A DNA stretch of 64,000 bases from the NCBI GenBank assembly GCA_900088475.1, contig FLMG01001397.1, forward strand, positions 44,158-108,157, in the 5' to 3' direction. Below the pieces are notes generated by a model, which was not told the origin of the DNA, did not search any database, and saw only the letters and a program-made list of their open reading frames with translations. Shown in pieces: positions 35,901 to 46,800 of this stretch. The position numbers and the translations under genes are program-made. Within the stretch, counting starts at the first letter, position 1; the number at the start of each line of letters is the position of its first letter. This stretch comes from Hyphochytrium catenoides. Lineage: Eukaryota; Sar; Hyphochytriomycetes; Hyphochytriales; Hyphochytriaceae.

Positions 35901-36487
35901 TGCTCGACTCCTCCTATCTTGAGATTGGTCTCTAGTATCTCCTCCTGGCAAAAGGCTGGCAACCCTCATTTCTCACAACTTGTTTTGATGGCTACAGGTC
36001 CGAGTTCAGACCGTCGTACTCTAACCAGGGCTACCTAGAGACCTCGGAGACTGTCCCGTTCAGACTGACGCGTAACTTGGCGCATTTCTTGACCCCCCTT
36101 GGCGTTGAAGGGGTCTTCTCAAACACTATGACCGCCATAGCTCAAGCTCTCGTCAGTCGCTCAGAAGTTCTGGAAAACCAGCTTTGTCTCTTTTTACGGG
36201 ATGATCTGATCTCTTGGCATGCCTCAAAGACTCAGCCCAAGAGCGAGAGCGAACAGCGGAAGGTTGAGAAGCAGTTGAGAGATCGTGTCGGGGCAAACAC
36301 CAAGAAAATCCTAGACAGGATCCATAGCCTTGCTCCTGCCTTACCAGTCTCTTCTCCGCTTGACCTTAAGGGACAGCCGGGCATGAAGAATGTCCAGGTG
36401 AACCATAAAGTGAACGAGCTCATCGAAGCAGCTACCAGCAAGAAGCTACTCTGCCAGATGAGCCCTTCTTGGATGCCTTGGGTTTAG
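20991..36487 (+). CDS. TRRAP: Tra1/TRRAP, SAGA and NuA4 scaffold pseudokinase, about 4,546 aa
   Basis: Fifteen exons join in phase: 20991-21049, 21118-23065, 23267-25264, 25380-28754, 28960-29916, 30128-32209, 32354-33385, 33599-33872, 33942-34228, 34305-34661, 34813-34944, 35006-35281, 35346-35495, 35563-35786, 35998-36487. Tra1 is the activator-binding subunit of SAGA and NuA4/TIP60 acetyltransferase complexes. The N-terminus (ATDIRERIEIVYTSEFSNFL, CLFPVF-like) starts a long HEAT solenoid; the FAT region follows (LRGLAAKFPQALYYTMRAYL); then the PI3K-like domain (DRTPHKIVFSKETGRIIG, TVPFRLTRNLAHFLTPLGVE); FATC ends LLCQMSPSWMPWV. The loop normally carrying the catalytic D and N reads GDRTPHKIVF, and no DFG is present, as expected for this inactive kinase. 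It is longer than yeast (3,744) or human (3,859) Tra1 because of Ser/Thr/Gly/Ala- and Gln-rich inserts. Introns cluster in the last third. Confidence 0.96.
27380..27690 (+). repeat. Gln/Ala-rich insert in Tra1
   Basis: Codes for an imperfect repeat rich in Q and A. Two copies of about 50 residues are seen: AALLAAQRQG-like then QAQAHQAQRKYLAK, and KALMAAQAQGLPHAQAQVQA then QQAQQKYLAN. They lie in the middle of exon 4. This is a coding low-complexity expansion within the solenoid, probably a disordered or helical loop. Confidence 0.75.
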
Positions 36488-37103
36488 ACCATTGGTAGCA
36501 TTATTTATTGAGTGAACGACTGACCTGTTTATAATATAGTAGTACGTACGTTAATGAGGTTATTTACTTTTGCTTGCCTTCCCCTATGAAACGATGCAGC
36601 CTAACTGTCTGCCGATTCCCTGAGTCAGTGAAGGCACTCGAGCTGGATAACTTAAGCGTTCACTTACAAGTGCTGAAGAATACCTCTATGAGGTTCCGAT
36701 TGATTGCAGCTCTGCCTCCTTGTCAACCTCTTTGATAATTTGTCGGCCTCCCGTGCCAGTCAAGGAGCTCTTGCTTGTTGGGCATACGAACTCTTTTTTC
36801 CGAACAAACTGAAGAAGAGCTCAAGGTATGCGCCGCAGCTCAGCTCCAAGGTGAAATCGAATGCGCAGAGCAGAATGCCTGGTGAGGCGCGGCGAAGCGG
36901 CCTTGGTAGCGAGGTACTGACAAACCCACACGAAGCATATATTGAGACAAGAAATTCAGGTGGTGCTGCATCCCCAAAGGGCAGAGAGTATCGGACATTA
37001 CAACGGCACAAACGTGTAGACATAAAGCAGAGGCCGAAGCTCTGTTATTGAATAATGATATAAACCCAGTACATTTCCTCCTAAAAGACAATAACTTCCT
37101 AAT
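36488..37103. other. Convergent spacer between Tra1 and the ABC gene
   Basis: About 616 bases between two stop codons facing each other. A 115-codon plus-strand frame (36704-37051) has no recognisable domain and no convincing upstream exon. I regard the stretch as 3' UTR and spacer. Confidence 0.5.
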
Positions 37104-40100
37104 CTATCTAACAATGTGTTTGATGAACTTCAAGCAAACCAGAGTCAGGAGGAAGGTGGTGACCCACTCGCCCGCCAACAGCCCAAGGTTGAAGCCTCGC
37201 CAATCAGGTTTGAGTCCATATTTCTCGTTAACATAACCACTGACAGTGCCCGTGTAGTCGGTCATTTGATCGTCAGCCAGAGCTGCATCCTTATCCATTA
37301 GGAGAGTAGTGACCAAAGAGTTGAAGGAGTGGAAAGACGGGCAGACGTAGATGATCCACTTGTACCAGGCTGTCATGCGGTTGATTGGGAGGAGGAATCC
37401 CGAGAAGACGTTGAAGAACACAGAGATAGCACCCACTGCGACGTTCGCCACCTTCTCGTTGGGCATCAGCGCACACATCCACTGACCGATAAAGGTGCAA
37501 AGAGATGTGTAGAGGTAAAAGGTGAACCACCAGAGGAAGAATTGCCACGCCGTCGCTGTCAGCCCCACCATGAAGTAGACGATGATCACGAAGACGGAGA
37601 CCACCGTGAAGAGGTATGGTACTTCGGACAGGAACACCGCAAAGTCGTAGGAGATCGGGAAGTACATGTTAGACGCGCGCTCCCGATAGTAGACATCTCT
37701 TTCGGCACACGTGATCTCCAGCACCGTCATCAGGTTGAAAATACCGACGAAATCCATGATCATGTAGTTCAGAGCAATGAGAGAGTTCACTTCGGCTTGT
37801 GTCTGTGGGTCCTCGCCTCTGCCAAAGAAGACAGAGCCGTAGAAGAGACCGAAGAGCGGGAACAGCACGAGTCGGACAAAGTTGTAGTTAGGTGTGCGCC
37901 AGTAGGACCGGAAACTACGCTGGACCAGCAGCTGGAACTGGCGGGGGAAGGTAGTAGCGATATCCCGAGAGAAAGTCACAGGCTCACCGCCCTCGACTGG
38001 TGTGCAAGCCTTGCCTAAGATCTCATCCTGTTGCCGCTTCAAGTCACTGTTGGCGTATGCCTCCACGTAATCCAGCTGACCATCGGCTGCTGCTCTTCCA
38101 ACCCCAGCGCCAATAACCTCCAGCATGTAAGTAGCAGGGTTGTACCGAGGAGGACAGGTTCTCGTGTTTGGCAAGGAAGAGAAGTAGCCAATCATACTCT
38201 CGCTGTTCTCCCCCAGAGGACCAAAGAAGACAGTGTAACCACCAAGTTTGAGCAGGAGAAGCTGGTCAAAGTACTCGAAGATGTTGGTGGACGGCTGGTG
38301 AATCGTGCACACGACGGTACGACCACTCTTGGCAATGTTCTTAACGGCGCGGATGACGATAAGAGCAGCCCGAGCATCGAGACCGGAGGTTGGCTCATCC
38401 AAGAAGAGAATCGAGGGATTGGCCACAAGTTCTACGCCGAGGGTCAGCCTCTTGCGTTGTTCATAATTGAGACCACCCGTAGAAACAGAGCCAACCATTT
38501 TCGTACGGATCACATCGAGCTCCACAAGTCTCATCACCTCCTCGACGAACTGCTTCTTCTCCTCATCAGGCACTTCAGCAGGCTGCCGAAGGCGGGCAGA
38601 AAAGAGTAATGCCTCATAGACAGTGGTAGTGGCTGAGTGAATGTCCATTTGCTCGCAGTATCCGCAAATTCTGCTGAAGTTCTTCGGGTTCTTGGGATAG
38701 CCATTGACCAGGATCTCACCCTCCATGCGACCGCCTGTCTTCCTACCAGCAATGACGTCCATCAGAGTGGTCTTACCAGCACCAGTGGACCCCATTAGTG
38801 CCGTCATAGTGCCAGGCAAAGCGTAGCCGTTGATGCCTTTAAGCAGTACCTTTTCCTCAGTGGGTTTAAGCGGGTCCGGGACGGAGTACCACAGGTTGCG
38901 GAAGGCCAAGACACAAGGCACGAACTTCTGACTACCACTGGCATGCACATCCACTCGCGCTTCACCGTCAGGGCTCTGAATGTTCAAATTCTCCGCACTC
39001 TTCTCCTTCTGGTCCAAGTCTGCCTGATGCACAGCAATAAGAGCCTTGAGCGGCTTGTCATAACGCACATAGTGAAGTACCAATGTCATCAGACCAGTAA
39101 ACAGTGCAAAGTAGCCGAATAGAATGCAGATACCACCCCAGATGAGAGCCTCTTGGCTGCCAGGGCATTCGCCAGCGTCTGTCACACCAGGCGTTGAGCA
39201 AGCACTGCTTGAAGAGTCTTTCAGATAGAAGACCTGGTACCTAGTGTAAAACCTATAAGCGTCGTCCGCAGAATACCTTCCATCTGAAAACTCGTTGAGG
39301 AGTAGAACTCTAAGAGTCCAAGCCAGAGGGTTGATCCAGTAGAACCACTTCCAGAAGGATGGGATCAGATCTGGATAAATAATGTTTCCGGAGAAGACAA
39401 GGAATAGCATCACTGAGAGAGCTGCAATGGCTTGCGCTTGCACCATCGTACGAGTCAGAGACCCCAGCACCATGAAGTAGCCTCCAATCGCATGCTGGAA
39501 AGCCAGTAGAGTCACAAGGAAGACAAAGAAGCGGTACGCATTCCCTGCTAAGCCACTCAAGAAGTAGATGAATGTGCCCATGACTACTGCTACCACGATA
39601 TTCACAGGAGACCAAACCGCAGCATGAGCGAGACCATATGTCGTTGTCCTAAAAAAGTTCCTACTCCGTTGCTTATAGAAGACATTCCGAAGTTCCATCG
39701 TGATGGGAATCTGCTGCCAACCTTGACGCTGGAGAATAGCACCGCTGAAGAAAAGCATTCTAAAGTAGACGTCTTGCCCTTTCATATAGTAGAGCGCACC
39801 AACCAGGAGACCAACCACAAGAGCTTCGATAAGCTTTCCGTACATCAGAGGCTTGTCTCTGTAAGTCAGCATCATTTGGCGCTGTAGGACCACCCATAGA
39901 GAGGTCCAGAACGGTAGCGCAAATTCGCTCTCTCCCTTGATCCGAGCGAACGACGCGAAGTTCTGCAGCTTCTCAAAATTGCCTGTCCTTTCCACATCCA
40001 TGTTCACTTGGAAACCCACTGCAAGCTCATTGGTAATCGCCTGGCCCTGCTCAGACTTGAGGAAGGACTCCGCAAACTGTTCCACGGTCTCAGGAGGATT

Positions 40101-41354
40101 CGCTACCTTGTGGTTGCGGAACCTCTGGTTCTCACTGTTGCTCACTGTCAGCAAGAAGTCTGCCAGATCCGTTCTCTCAGGACAGTCATAGCCAATGGAG
40201 GTGAAATAGTCGAGCACCTTGTCAAGCGCTCCATGGTACATGATGTGGCCGTCATTCATGACGATAATGTCATCAAAAATCTCCACAACTTCTGCAGGTG
40301 GCTGAAGAAGAGCCACGACCACGGTTCCGTTTAGTTGTTGTGCCCAGGTCTTCAATGACTGAACAATGTCGTACGTAGCAGCGGAGTCGAGACCAGTACT
40401 GATCTCGTCACAGAGGAAGACGGATTGGCCTCCGACCAGCATTTCGCCAATAGTGACGCGCTTCTTCTCACCACCAGAAACACCGCGAAGCAGAGCGTTA
40501 CCAATGACAGTGTCTGCACACACATGAAGGCCAAGTAGATAGAGAAGCAGCTCCGTCCGCATGGCGGCAATCTCACGAATCGGCTCTGGCTTGTAGTGTG
40601 GCAGACCATTGAGACACTTGTCAGCGAAGGATAAAGTTTCACGCACAGTCAGGGTGGGTGCATGGATGTCCGTTTGATCAATGAGGGACACCACCTTCCG
40701 AATATCGATGTCCATAGCCGTCAAGCCATTGTAGGTAACGGAGCCGTCGACCGAGGTGGTGCTGGTATTCTTCAATTTGGATGCCAGAGCCTTGAGAAGA
40801 GAAGACTTGCCAGACTGGGGACCACCAATAACTAAAGTCGTGGTTCCGGGGCGAAGGACACCTTGAAGGTTGTTGAGAATGACCTTCCGGAAGGTCCTCT
40901 CCCTGCCCAGCGTAGCCACAGAGTGAAACTTCGTAGCTACTGTGTCGCTTCTGAACTTGGAGATGGGCACATCTGCTTCGTAAGTGAGGTTCTTGAATCG
41001 AATCTCCGTGGCAGGCATCTGATGCCTTGCCATACTGATGAGGCGCTTGTACTTCATGTAGAAGCGGTCAAGGCCACCCCGAACCATGGCTTGAGCCGAG
41101 TCGGTGTCAATGACAGAGAGTCTTGGATCCTCATTCTCGCTTGCTGGATGCTTCGTGGAGAACACACTCTGAACAGACTTCTGAATGGACTCTCCGATCT
41201 TCTTTAGAGATCGCGCAAGGCTCTTCTGTTCAGGCTCAGGTGCTGGAGGTTCGCCGAACTGGTTCTCGAGAAGACTCTCGTTGGCTGCTGGCGATACCAG
41301 CGGCAAGCCAGCTGGGCCAGGAGGCCCAGCGGCAGGATTGGGCTTGGTTGCCAT
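37104..41354 (-). CDS. Full-size PDR/ABCG-type ABC transporter, 1,416 aa
   Basis: Intronless. The first real ATG is at 41354; the frame opens slightly earlier but only with TTG. Reverse topology (NBD-TMD)x2 marks the pleiotropic drug resistance subfamily of plants, fungi and oomycetes. NBD1: Walker A GGPQSGKSSLLKAL (~residue 178), signature VSGGEKKRVTIGE (~290), Walker B SVFLCDEISTGLDSA. First TMD has six hydrophobic segments (~500-780, for example YGKLIEALVVGLLVGALYYM). NBD2: Walker A GSTGAGKTTLMDVIAGRKTG (~855), signature NYEQRKRLTLGVEL (~963), Walker B ILFLDEPTSGLDARAA. Second TMD fills ~1130-1410. Such pumps export lipids or xenobiotics at the plasma membrane. Substrate cannot be read from sequence. 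NBD1 motifs are slightly non-canonical, usual in this subfamily. The Pro/Ala-rich N-terminus is probably disordered. Confidence 0.96.
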   Translation of the reverse strand: MATKPNPAAGPPGPAGLPLVSPAANESLLENQFGEPPAPEPEQKSLARSLKKIGESIQKSVQSVFSTKHPASENEDPRLSVIDTDSAQAMVRGGLDRFYMKYKRLISMARHQMPATEIRFKNLTYEADVPISKFRSDTVATKFHSVATLGRERTFRKVILNNLQGVLRPGTTTLVIGGPQSGKSSLLKALASKLKNTSTTSVDGSVTYNGLTAMDIDIRKVVSLIDQTDIHAPTLTVRETLSFADKCLNGLPHYKPEPIREIAAMRTELLLYLLGLHVCADTVIGNALLRGVSGGEKKRVTIGEMLVGGQSVFLCDEISTGLDSAATYDIVQSLKTWAQQLNGTVVVALLQPPAEVVEIFDDIIVMNDGHIMYHGALDKVLDYFTSIGYDCPERTDLADFLLTVSNSENQRFRNHKVANPPETVEQFAESFLKSEQGQAITNELAVGFQVNMDVERTGNFEKLQNFASFARIKGESEFALPFWTSLWVVLQRQMMLTYRDKPLMYGKLIEALVVGLLVGALYYMKGQDVYFRMLFFSGAILQRQGWQQIPITMELRNVFYKQRSRNFFRTTTYGLAHAAVWSPVNIVVAVVMGTFIYFLSGLAGNAYRFFVFLVTLLAFQHAIGGYFMVLGSLTRTMVQAQAIAALSVMLFLVFSGNIIYPDLIPSFWKWFYWINPLAWTLRVLLLNEFSDGRYSADDAYRFYTRYQVFYLKDSSSSACSTPGVTDAGECPGSQEALIWGGICILFGYFALFTGLMTLVLHYVRYDKPLKALIAVHQADLDQKEKSAENLNIQSPDGEARVDVHASGSQKFVPCVLAFRNLWYSVPDPLKPTEEKVLLKGINGYALPGTMTALMGSTGAGKTTLMDVIAGRKTGGRMEGEILVNGYPKNPKNFSRICGYCEQMDIHSATTTVYEALLFSARLRQPAEVPDEEKKQFVEEVMRLVELDVIRTKMVGSVSTGGLNYEQRKRLTLGVELVANPSILFLDEPTSGLDARAALIVIRAVKNIAKSGRTVVCTIHQPSTNIFEYFDQLLLLKLGGYTVFFGPLGENSESMIGYFSSLPNTRTCPPRYNPATYMLEVIGAGVGRAAADGQLDYVEAYANSDLKRQQDEILGKACTPVEGGEPVTFSRDIATTFPRQFQLLVQRSFRSYWRTPNYNFVRLVLFPLFGLFYGSVFFGRGEDPQTQAEVNSLIALNYMIMDFVGIFNLMTVLEITCAERDVYYRERASNMYFPISYDFAVFLSEVPYLFTVVSVFVIIVYFMVGLTATAWQFFLWWFTFYLYTSLCTFIGQWMCALMPNEKVANVAVGAISVFFNVFSGFLLPINRMTAWYKWIIYVCPSFHSFNSLVTTLLMDKDAALADDQMTDYTGTVSGYVNEKYGLKPDWRGFNLGLLAGEWVTTFLLTLVCLKFIKHIVR

Positions 41355-41912
41355 TGATGTGACTCCCAATCTACCGTGTTAGCTGACAGCGGAAAGAAAT
41401 ATGAAGTTCTTCTTCCGGTTGTTCAGGAAATTGACGAATAATGAGCTCTTGGGAAGGGCGCCCCGTCGTGAAGTACGAGAAGAGAAATCGGATCTACCGG
41501 CTTTTTGAGAGGGAGACTTCTCCCTTTCCATCCTCCGTCTCAAGTGATCTCTTGCTGAATAGCTGGGCCTCTCACTTCTATGGCCAAAGAAAGGAGCAGA
41601 TGCCAGCTCAAGGCGAAGAGAGAGAGAGAGAGAGAGTGGGTGGAGCGCCGCTGGACAAGCTTTGCCTGCTGGTAGATCATTTCTTTCTCCTTCTTTCTGT
41701 CTCTTCTGAAGCCTTTCCTTTCTTTGTGGGTTGAGGAGGTGTCGGTGGCGCAGGATGAGGTAGAGTGTGCGACAACGGTTCTCAGCTCTTCAGGGAAGGT
41801 CCAGGGCATTGGCAAGAACACGACGAGGCGAGGGGGAAGAGGATCAGGAACAACGAGCTGGCGAGGCAGGTCCTGGTTCTGCTGCCCCTTCGCCTGTGCA
41901 ACCATTGAGGAT

Positions 41913-41964
41913 CCTTTCTCTCTTTTCTCTCTTTCTCTCCACTTCTCTCTCTCTCTCTCTCTCC

Positions 41965-42011
<47 letters not shown>

Positions 42012-42055
42012 CCTCTCTCTTTCTCTCTCTCTTTGTCTCTGCTTCTCTCTCTCTG
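41913..42055. repeat. CT-rich microsatellite tract
   Basis: About 140 bases of almost pure CT with a few TTT, ACTT and CCC interruptions. Its longest uninterrupted CT stretch is about 40 bases (41969-42009). It sits about 560 bases upstream of the ABC transporter start codon, in its 5' flank. Confidence 0.95.
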
Positions 42056-43810
42056 CCAAGCCCTCGCAACTCCATTCGCCGCTTCGCTGACTGAAAGCTG
42101 AGCAAACCCATTACCCTAACCCACAAGAGATCAGCAGCTACGCCAAGCAATATCTATAGGTAATATTACTGGGCTCAGACCCACAATTCGGTCTAGGGGT
42201 ACAAACCCAGCCGTAAGTCTACCCAGTCCTCCTCTATAGACTCCCACCCATCCCCACCAAAGATTGCAGGATGAAACAAGAAAGAGCATCTCTGAGAGTA
42301 ACCATATCTATCTTCCCGCTCTGTCTCCTGTTGTGACTCCTTCCTATGCTTTTGGCTTCTCTTTCTCTCTCAGTCTCGCTCTGGCTCACTTCTCATGTAC
42401 GCCACTGGGCTGGCTGTGATGGTGGCCTGTCCAGAACATTGGCACAGGGTTGTTGCCCGGCTCTTTCTGTGGCCGCGGTCGCCAGCGCCTTTTGGATCAA
42501 TCTTCCTTGGATAAGTCTGCCTACACTTCCGCAAGTAGGCTGATTCTTTCTTCCTTGTTAGAGGCTTTGCTAAGTGTTTTATAAACGGAAGTTGCCCTTT
42601 CTTATTATTGGGATCGATAGGGCACAAGGAGAAGGATGAGCTGACTGTGTGGGAAGAGAAGGGTAACAAAAGGGGAAGAGAAGGCAGTGTGGGTGCCACA
42701 TAAAACGATGGGCTAATCGATACAAATCTTTGTATCGAGAAATAAACTCGGAAGAAATTATCAGGGAGACAGACCGAAGAGGTTTAGGTTATAAGGGAAG
42801 GCGTCTTGGCAAGGTATTATTACTGCCGTAGAACGACTCTTTTTTTATTTCCTTTCACTAGCACTTTTCTATCATATCTTTCCATAAGACCCACCCATCC
42901 CTGGTCCAGAAGTGATGGTTAACTTGAGCCACGCGCACCAAGCACAGGCGTCATCACGCACTTAGTAAGAGCTTCTATAAAGGGCCAAGGACTCTCCTAG
43001 GCTTTTGTGAAAGCGACACTCCCAACTGACTACTCGTAGGAAATAAGCAGCCAACCCACCCACCCATATCGGGCCCCATTGTACTTGGTATGTGACTTCA
43101 AGGACTATGAAGCTAATGGCTCACCAGTCAATCGTCACACCCAGCGATAGTAGCGGGAGGGAGGCTCTTGATGGAACAACACCTTTGGGTTCTGGGTATG
43201 ACTGCGAGGATCAACACATTTGGACCACCCACCCGCTCACGGAATTCTGCCTCCAATCTCGTATAACTGATAAAGCATTGCATAATCTAAAATAGATGTC
43301 TCAAACGGATGCATACTACAAGAGGTGTGCCCATTGAGCTTCAGACGCCATATAAGAACAATGAGTGACGCTGGTGCGCTGTGCAGCCTTGGCAGAGGAG
43401 GCGCAACTGTATTCCGCATAAGCTGGCACAAAACCTGTTAGCACGACCTGACTAACGCTATGCATGACCTTTTATAGAACTTTTATATTTACAGCATAAA
43501 AAGGAGCCTTAGATCTCTGCTCATTTGTTTAGACTTTTATCATCCTCCAAATAAAGAAAGAAGGAAGACTGCCATCGCAGCCGCAATTTCAAGGCCCATT
43601 ACCCTTTTAGAAAGAAAATCTACTCTTTTCCATAATCTGTCCTTTATTTAGTTTTTTTTTAAAAATTCCCCTTTTAGGTGATAGGAGGCTATGGGGCTAT
43701 GTGCTATGGCATGGATTGGCCGACATTGTTGGTTGTTGGGAGCCAGTATGAGAGACGGTTCACTGTTCATGATGAGTGGGGAGGATTATAAAAGGTTGCG
43801 CTTTGCTCCT

Positions 43811-43832
43811 TCCGTCCGTCCGTCCGTCCGTC
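43811..43832. repeat. (TCCG)n microsatellite
   Basis: Five and a half uninterrupted TCCG tetranucleotides in the 9-kb spacer, followed by CTCC-rich sequence. Confidence 0.95.
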
Positions 43833-46800
43833 CTCCCTGATCTATTTATCCAACTTCGATGATGTCCAGCAGACAGTAGAAGCTACACTCCTCCTCCATC
43901 ATCACATCATCATCATCGCCATCCTACGAGTACAAGTAGTAGAAGTAACGGCAGGAAGATAATAGAGAGGTAGAGAGGAGGCAGACGGACACTGAGACCA
44001 AGAAGGATGGTATGAGGAAAATAGTTCACCAGAAAGCCGGAACAGACCAAGAACAACAGGAAAGGAGGAGAGCACGGATGTGTAGAGGAGAGCGGAGAGG
44101 AAGTAGTCTGTACAATGATATAACTAAGGGAAGCTAATGATGCATAGTTCTATCAGAAGAATGGGCAATCGATCTCCCATTATCCATATGTCATCGTCAC
44201 TTCTCCTTTGTTTTCCCTGTCGTTGACGTGTCCAACAGGCCAAATCTGACACTTGTGGCCCAGTCATGTGCTAGACTGAAGAGGTTGTTTCATGCGTCTT
44301 TTGATGGAGAGGACGAGGGAGAAAGTTGAGCTTATGGCCCGTGACCCTTCATCAGATCCCGACGGTGAGGTTGAGGGTGGTAATGGTTCATCATCAGGTC
44401 GTCAGACATCTGATAAGACTATCAGAGGATCTTCTGCTTGTTGCTTGTTCCTCCTCCACCATAAGATGGCCACTCCTCACTCTTCTCTAGACAAGACTCT
44501 TCTGGTATGGAACCGACGGCACGATCTTCTGCTGCTGCTGATGCTACAGTAGGGTGACCGTGAATTTGTGGAGGAAGTGGGACGACCAGTGGCGGGCTGA
44601 TCGCAAAAGATATGAGTCCCTCGCTCCTTCTCGTGTCTGTTCATCAAAAGATCCCTGCACCCGATGATGAGCCCAACTTAGCTAATTCTGTATGTGCATT
44701 CCTGGTGTGGTAAAGGGATAAGTCCACCCTTGGCATGCCGGTCAGGACAGCCACACTCCCACCCACTCTCGTCACGTCATATTATTGGAGTGCTCACGCA
44801 GAAGAAGAAAGCAATAAAACGGAAGTATCTCACTCGTTGTGTGCGGCACACCTGGCCCGAGCACAAGAACCGCATAGTCATCATGATTCCCGGTAGAGAA
44901 TGGATGCCCTCTGCTTCAACAGACCCGCCACATTATAACAACAAACGAGAAGAGCCATGGAAGAAGCAGTGATTCGAGCTGCTGATGTCCAGAGTTCAGT
45001 CGGTCTGTCTCACTGTGCCTACCGCTTCTGATGCCGCCCTTTATTATAATAAAAAGCAAACTAAAGATGTCATCAAAGATGGCGCACTAGAAATTGAGTG
45101 TTGCTGCCGTCCAAACAACCCCCTATTTTAGGGCTCTTGTCCCACGGAGACAACCTACAGTCTTACTCCGGTCGTGGCTGCTGCTTATGAGCAGCAATCA
45201 GGAGGATCTTTGTATGCTGCCGACTCAGTAGTAGCTTGATCCCTCGTCCCTTGTCCAGTCCCGCAGCCTCTCAAATTCTTCGGAAAGGCAAGCGGGACGC
45301 CAGCAGAAGTACAGTCCGTTGCTGATGAGGAGGGACAGGAAAGGAGGCCTGGAAATGGCCCCCTGAAGACATGAGACAGCCTAGTGGTGGCGACCACGCA
45401 CCTTAATCTCCATGAAAAGATACTTCACCTTCATCCATGATGCAACGGCCCCTTCCTTCCCTAATAATTCTTCTTCCCCTTGCGTCTGGGAGTCTTAGCT
45501 GATAATAACATAAGTACATTATGTCTCCAAAGTCCCTGCGACGAACGTTTCTTCTAGGAGAGGAAAGCGGGGAAAGAAAGAGGATACCGGAAGAGCGAAG
45601 GAAGACGATGGGATGATCTGGTCCGTACACTCCTGATTTGATATCACAAACAGAAGGGAAAGATGATGGCAGGTCTCAATCACCACCACCGACCCTAAGA
45701 AGGAAGGGGAAGTAAGCACCTACGAAGGGGACGGACTGTGATGGCTGCTTTGCTTCTTCTGCTTCATTCATCATGGTATGATAGTAACATATCGACAAAC
45801 ATCATTATGTAAAAGCACGCGGAGGGTGCTGATGAGGGTGATGAACCGTTGTAAGAAGCAACAGCCGAGCTGTCACACGCTCCTCATTTTCAGTCGTGAC
45901 AAGGAAGGTTGATGATTGTTGGTTAGCTCCTTCATGATCTACGCACTACCTATCATAGCGTCGTAAGGATCCTTCCTCCACCAGTGCGGGGCATTTATTT
46001 CCAGCTCGTTTCGAGTGCCTTTTCCTTTATGGTGAAATATACATCATGGTACTATTATGATAGGGAGGAAAGCAAGAAGAGAAAGCACAAAGGAAGTCTC
46101 ATACTCTCTTAAGGAGACATTAGAATAGATATGTCACCCAACAACAACAAGAAAGCTAGAGATTCAGTAGAGGACGACGAGAAGACATCAAATAATAACG
46201 GTGCTGCTAGAGGTAGGTGGTAGGAAGACAGCTAGTAGTCAAACCTTGAGGACAGAGGAGGAATTGTTGGAAGGTGATGACCGTACTACTGATGATATTC
46301 TTCTTCTACCTTATGGTGGTCGACAAATGTAGTAGCTAACCCATCATGATGGGTGACTGGTGATGACGAACAAAGAAGCACTACTCTTATTATGCTAACC
46401 CTCAGCAGCAGAAGGAACAACGGAAATGTTGTTCGTCGCTATCTCTGATACTTCGTCGAGTACCAGAGGTCTTTCAAAGTTCCCCGTATTATGGTTGGAA
46501 CAGGATCTCCTCCTAAGAAGAAAGGGCAATCGCACGCTTGTGGGACATGATGAAACAATTCGGCCCCTCACCAGCTCCAGTAGCACTATAGTACAGCAGC
46601 ACGGAGATCGAATGCATCCATCTGGTAGTTATAGGGAAGGAGCCACCAATCTTCCTCCATCATGTCATTACATCGGCATATTATCGCAGCATCATGCATG
46701 GTCATCTAACAAAGGAGATAAAAGAGAGGCAACCTAATCATCATTAGATGATGGAGACAGGCGGCGTTCTCGCTCATGTAGCATTCTCTGCTATCCACAT

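Noticed and set aside
36704-37051. 115-codon plus-strand frame after Tra1
   Set aside because: Tra1 already ends in a complete FATC domain, and this frame has no recognisable motif or initiating context. It probably lies in the 3' region.
37329-38609. Long plus-strand frames (229 and 192 codons) opposite the ABC transporter
   Set aside because: They are antisense to conserved NBD and TMD codons, and their composition (many E, H, R, D) is typical of mirror frames.
41767-42150. Frames over 100 codons through the CT tract
   Set aside because: Ser/Leu or Arg/Glu dipeptide runs produced by the microsatellite itself.
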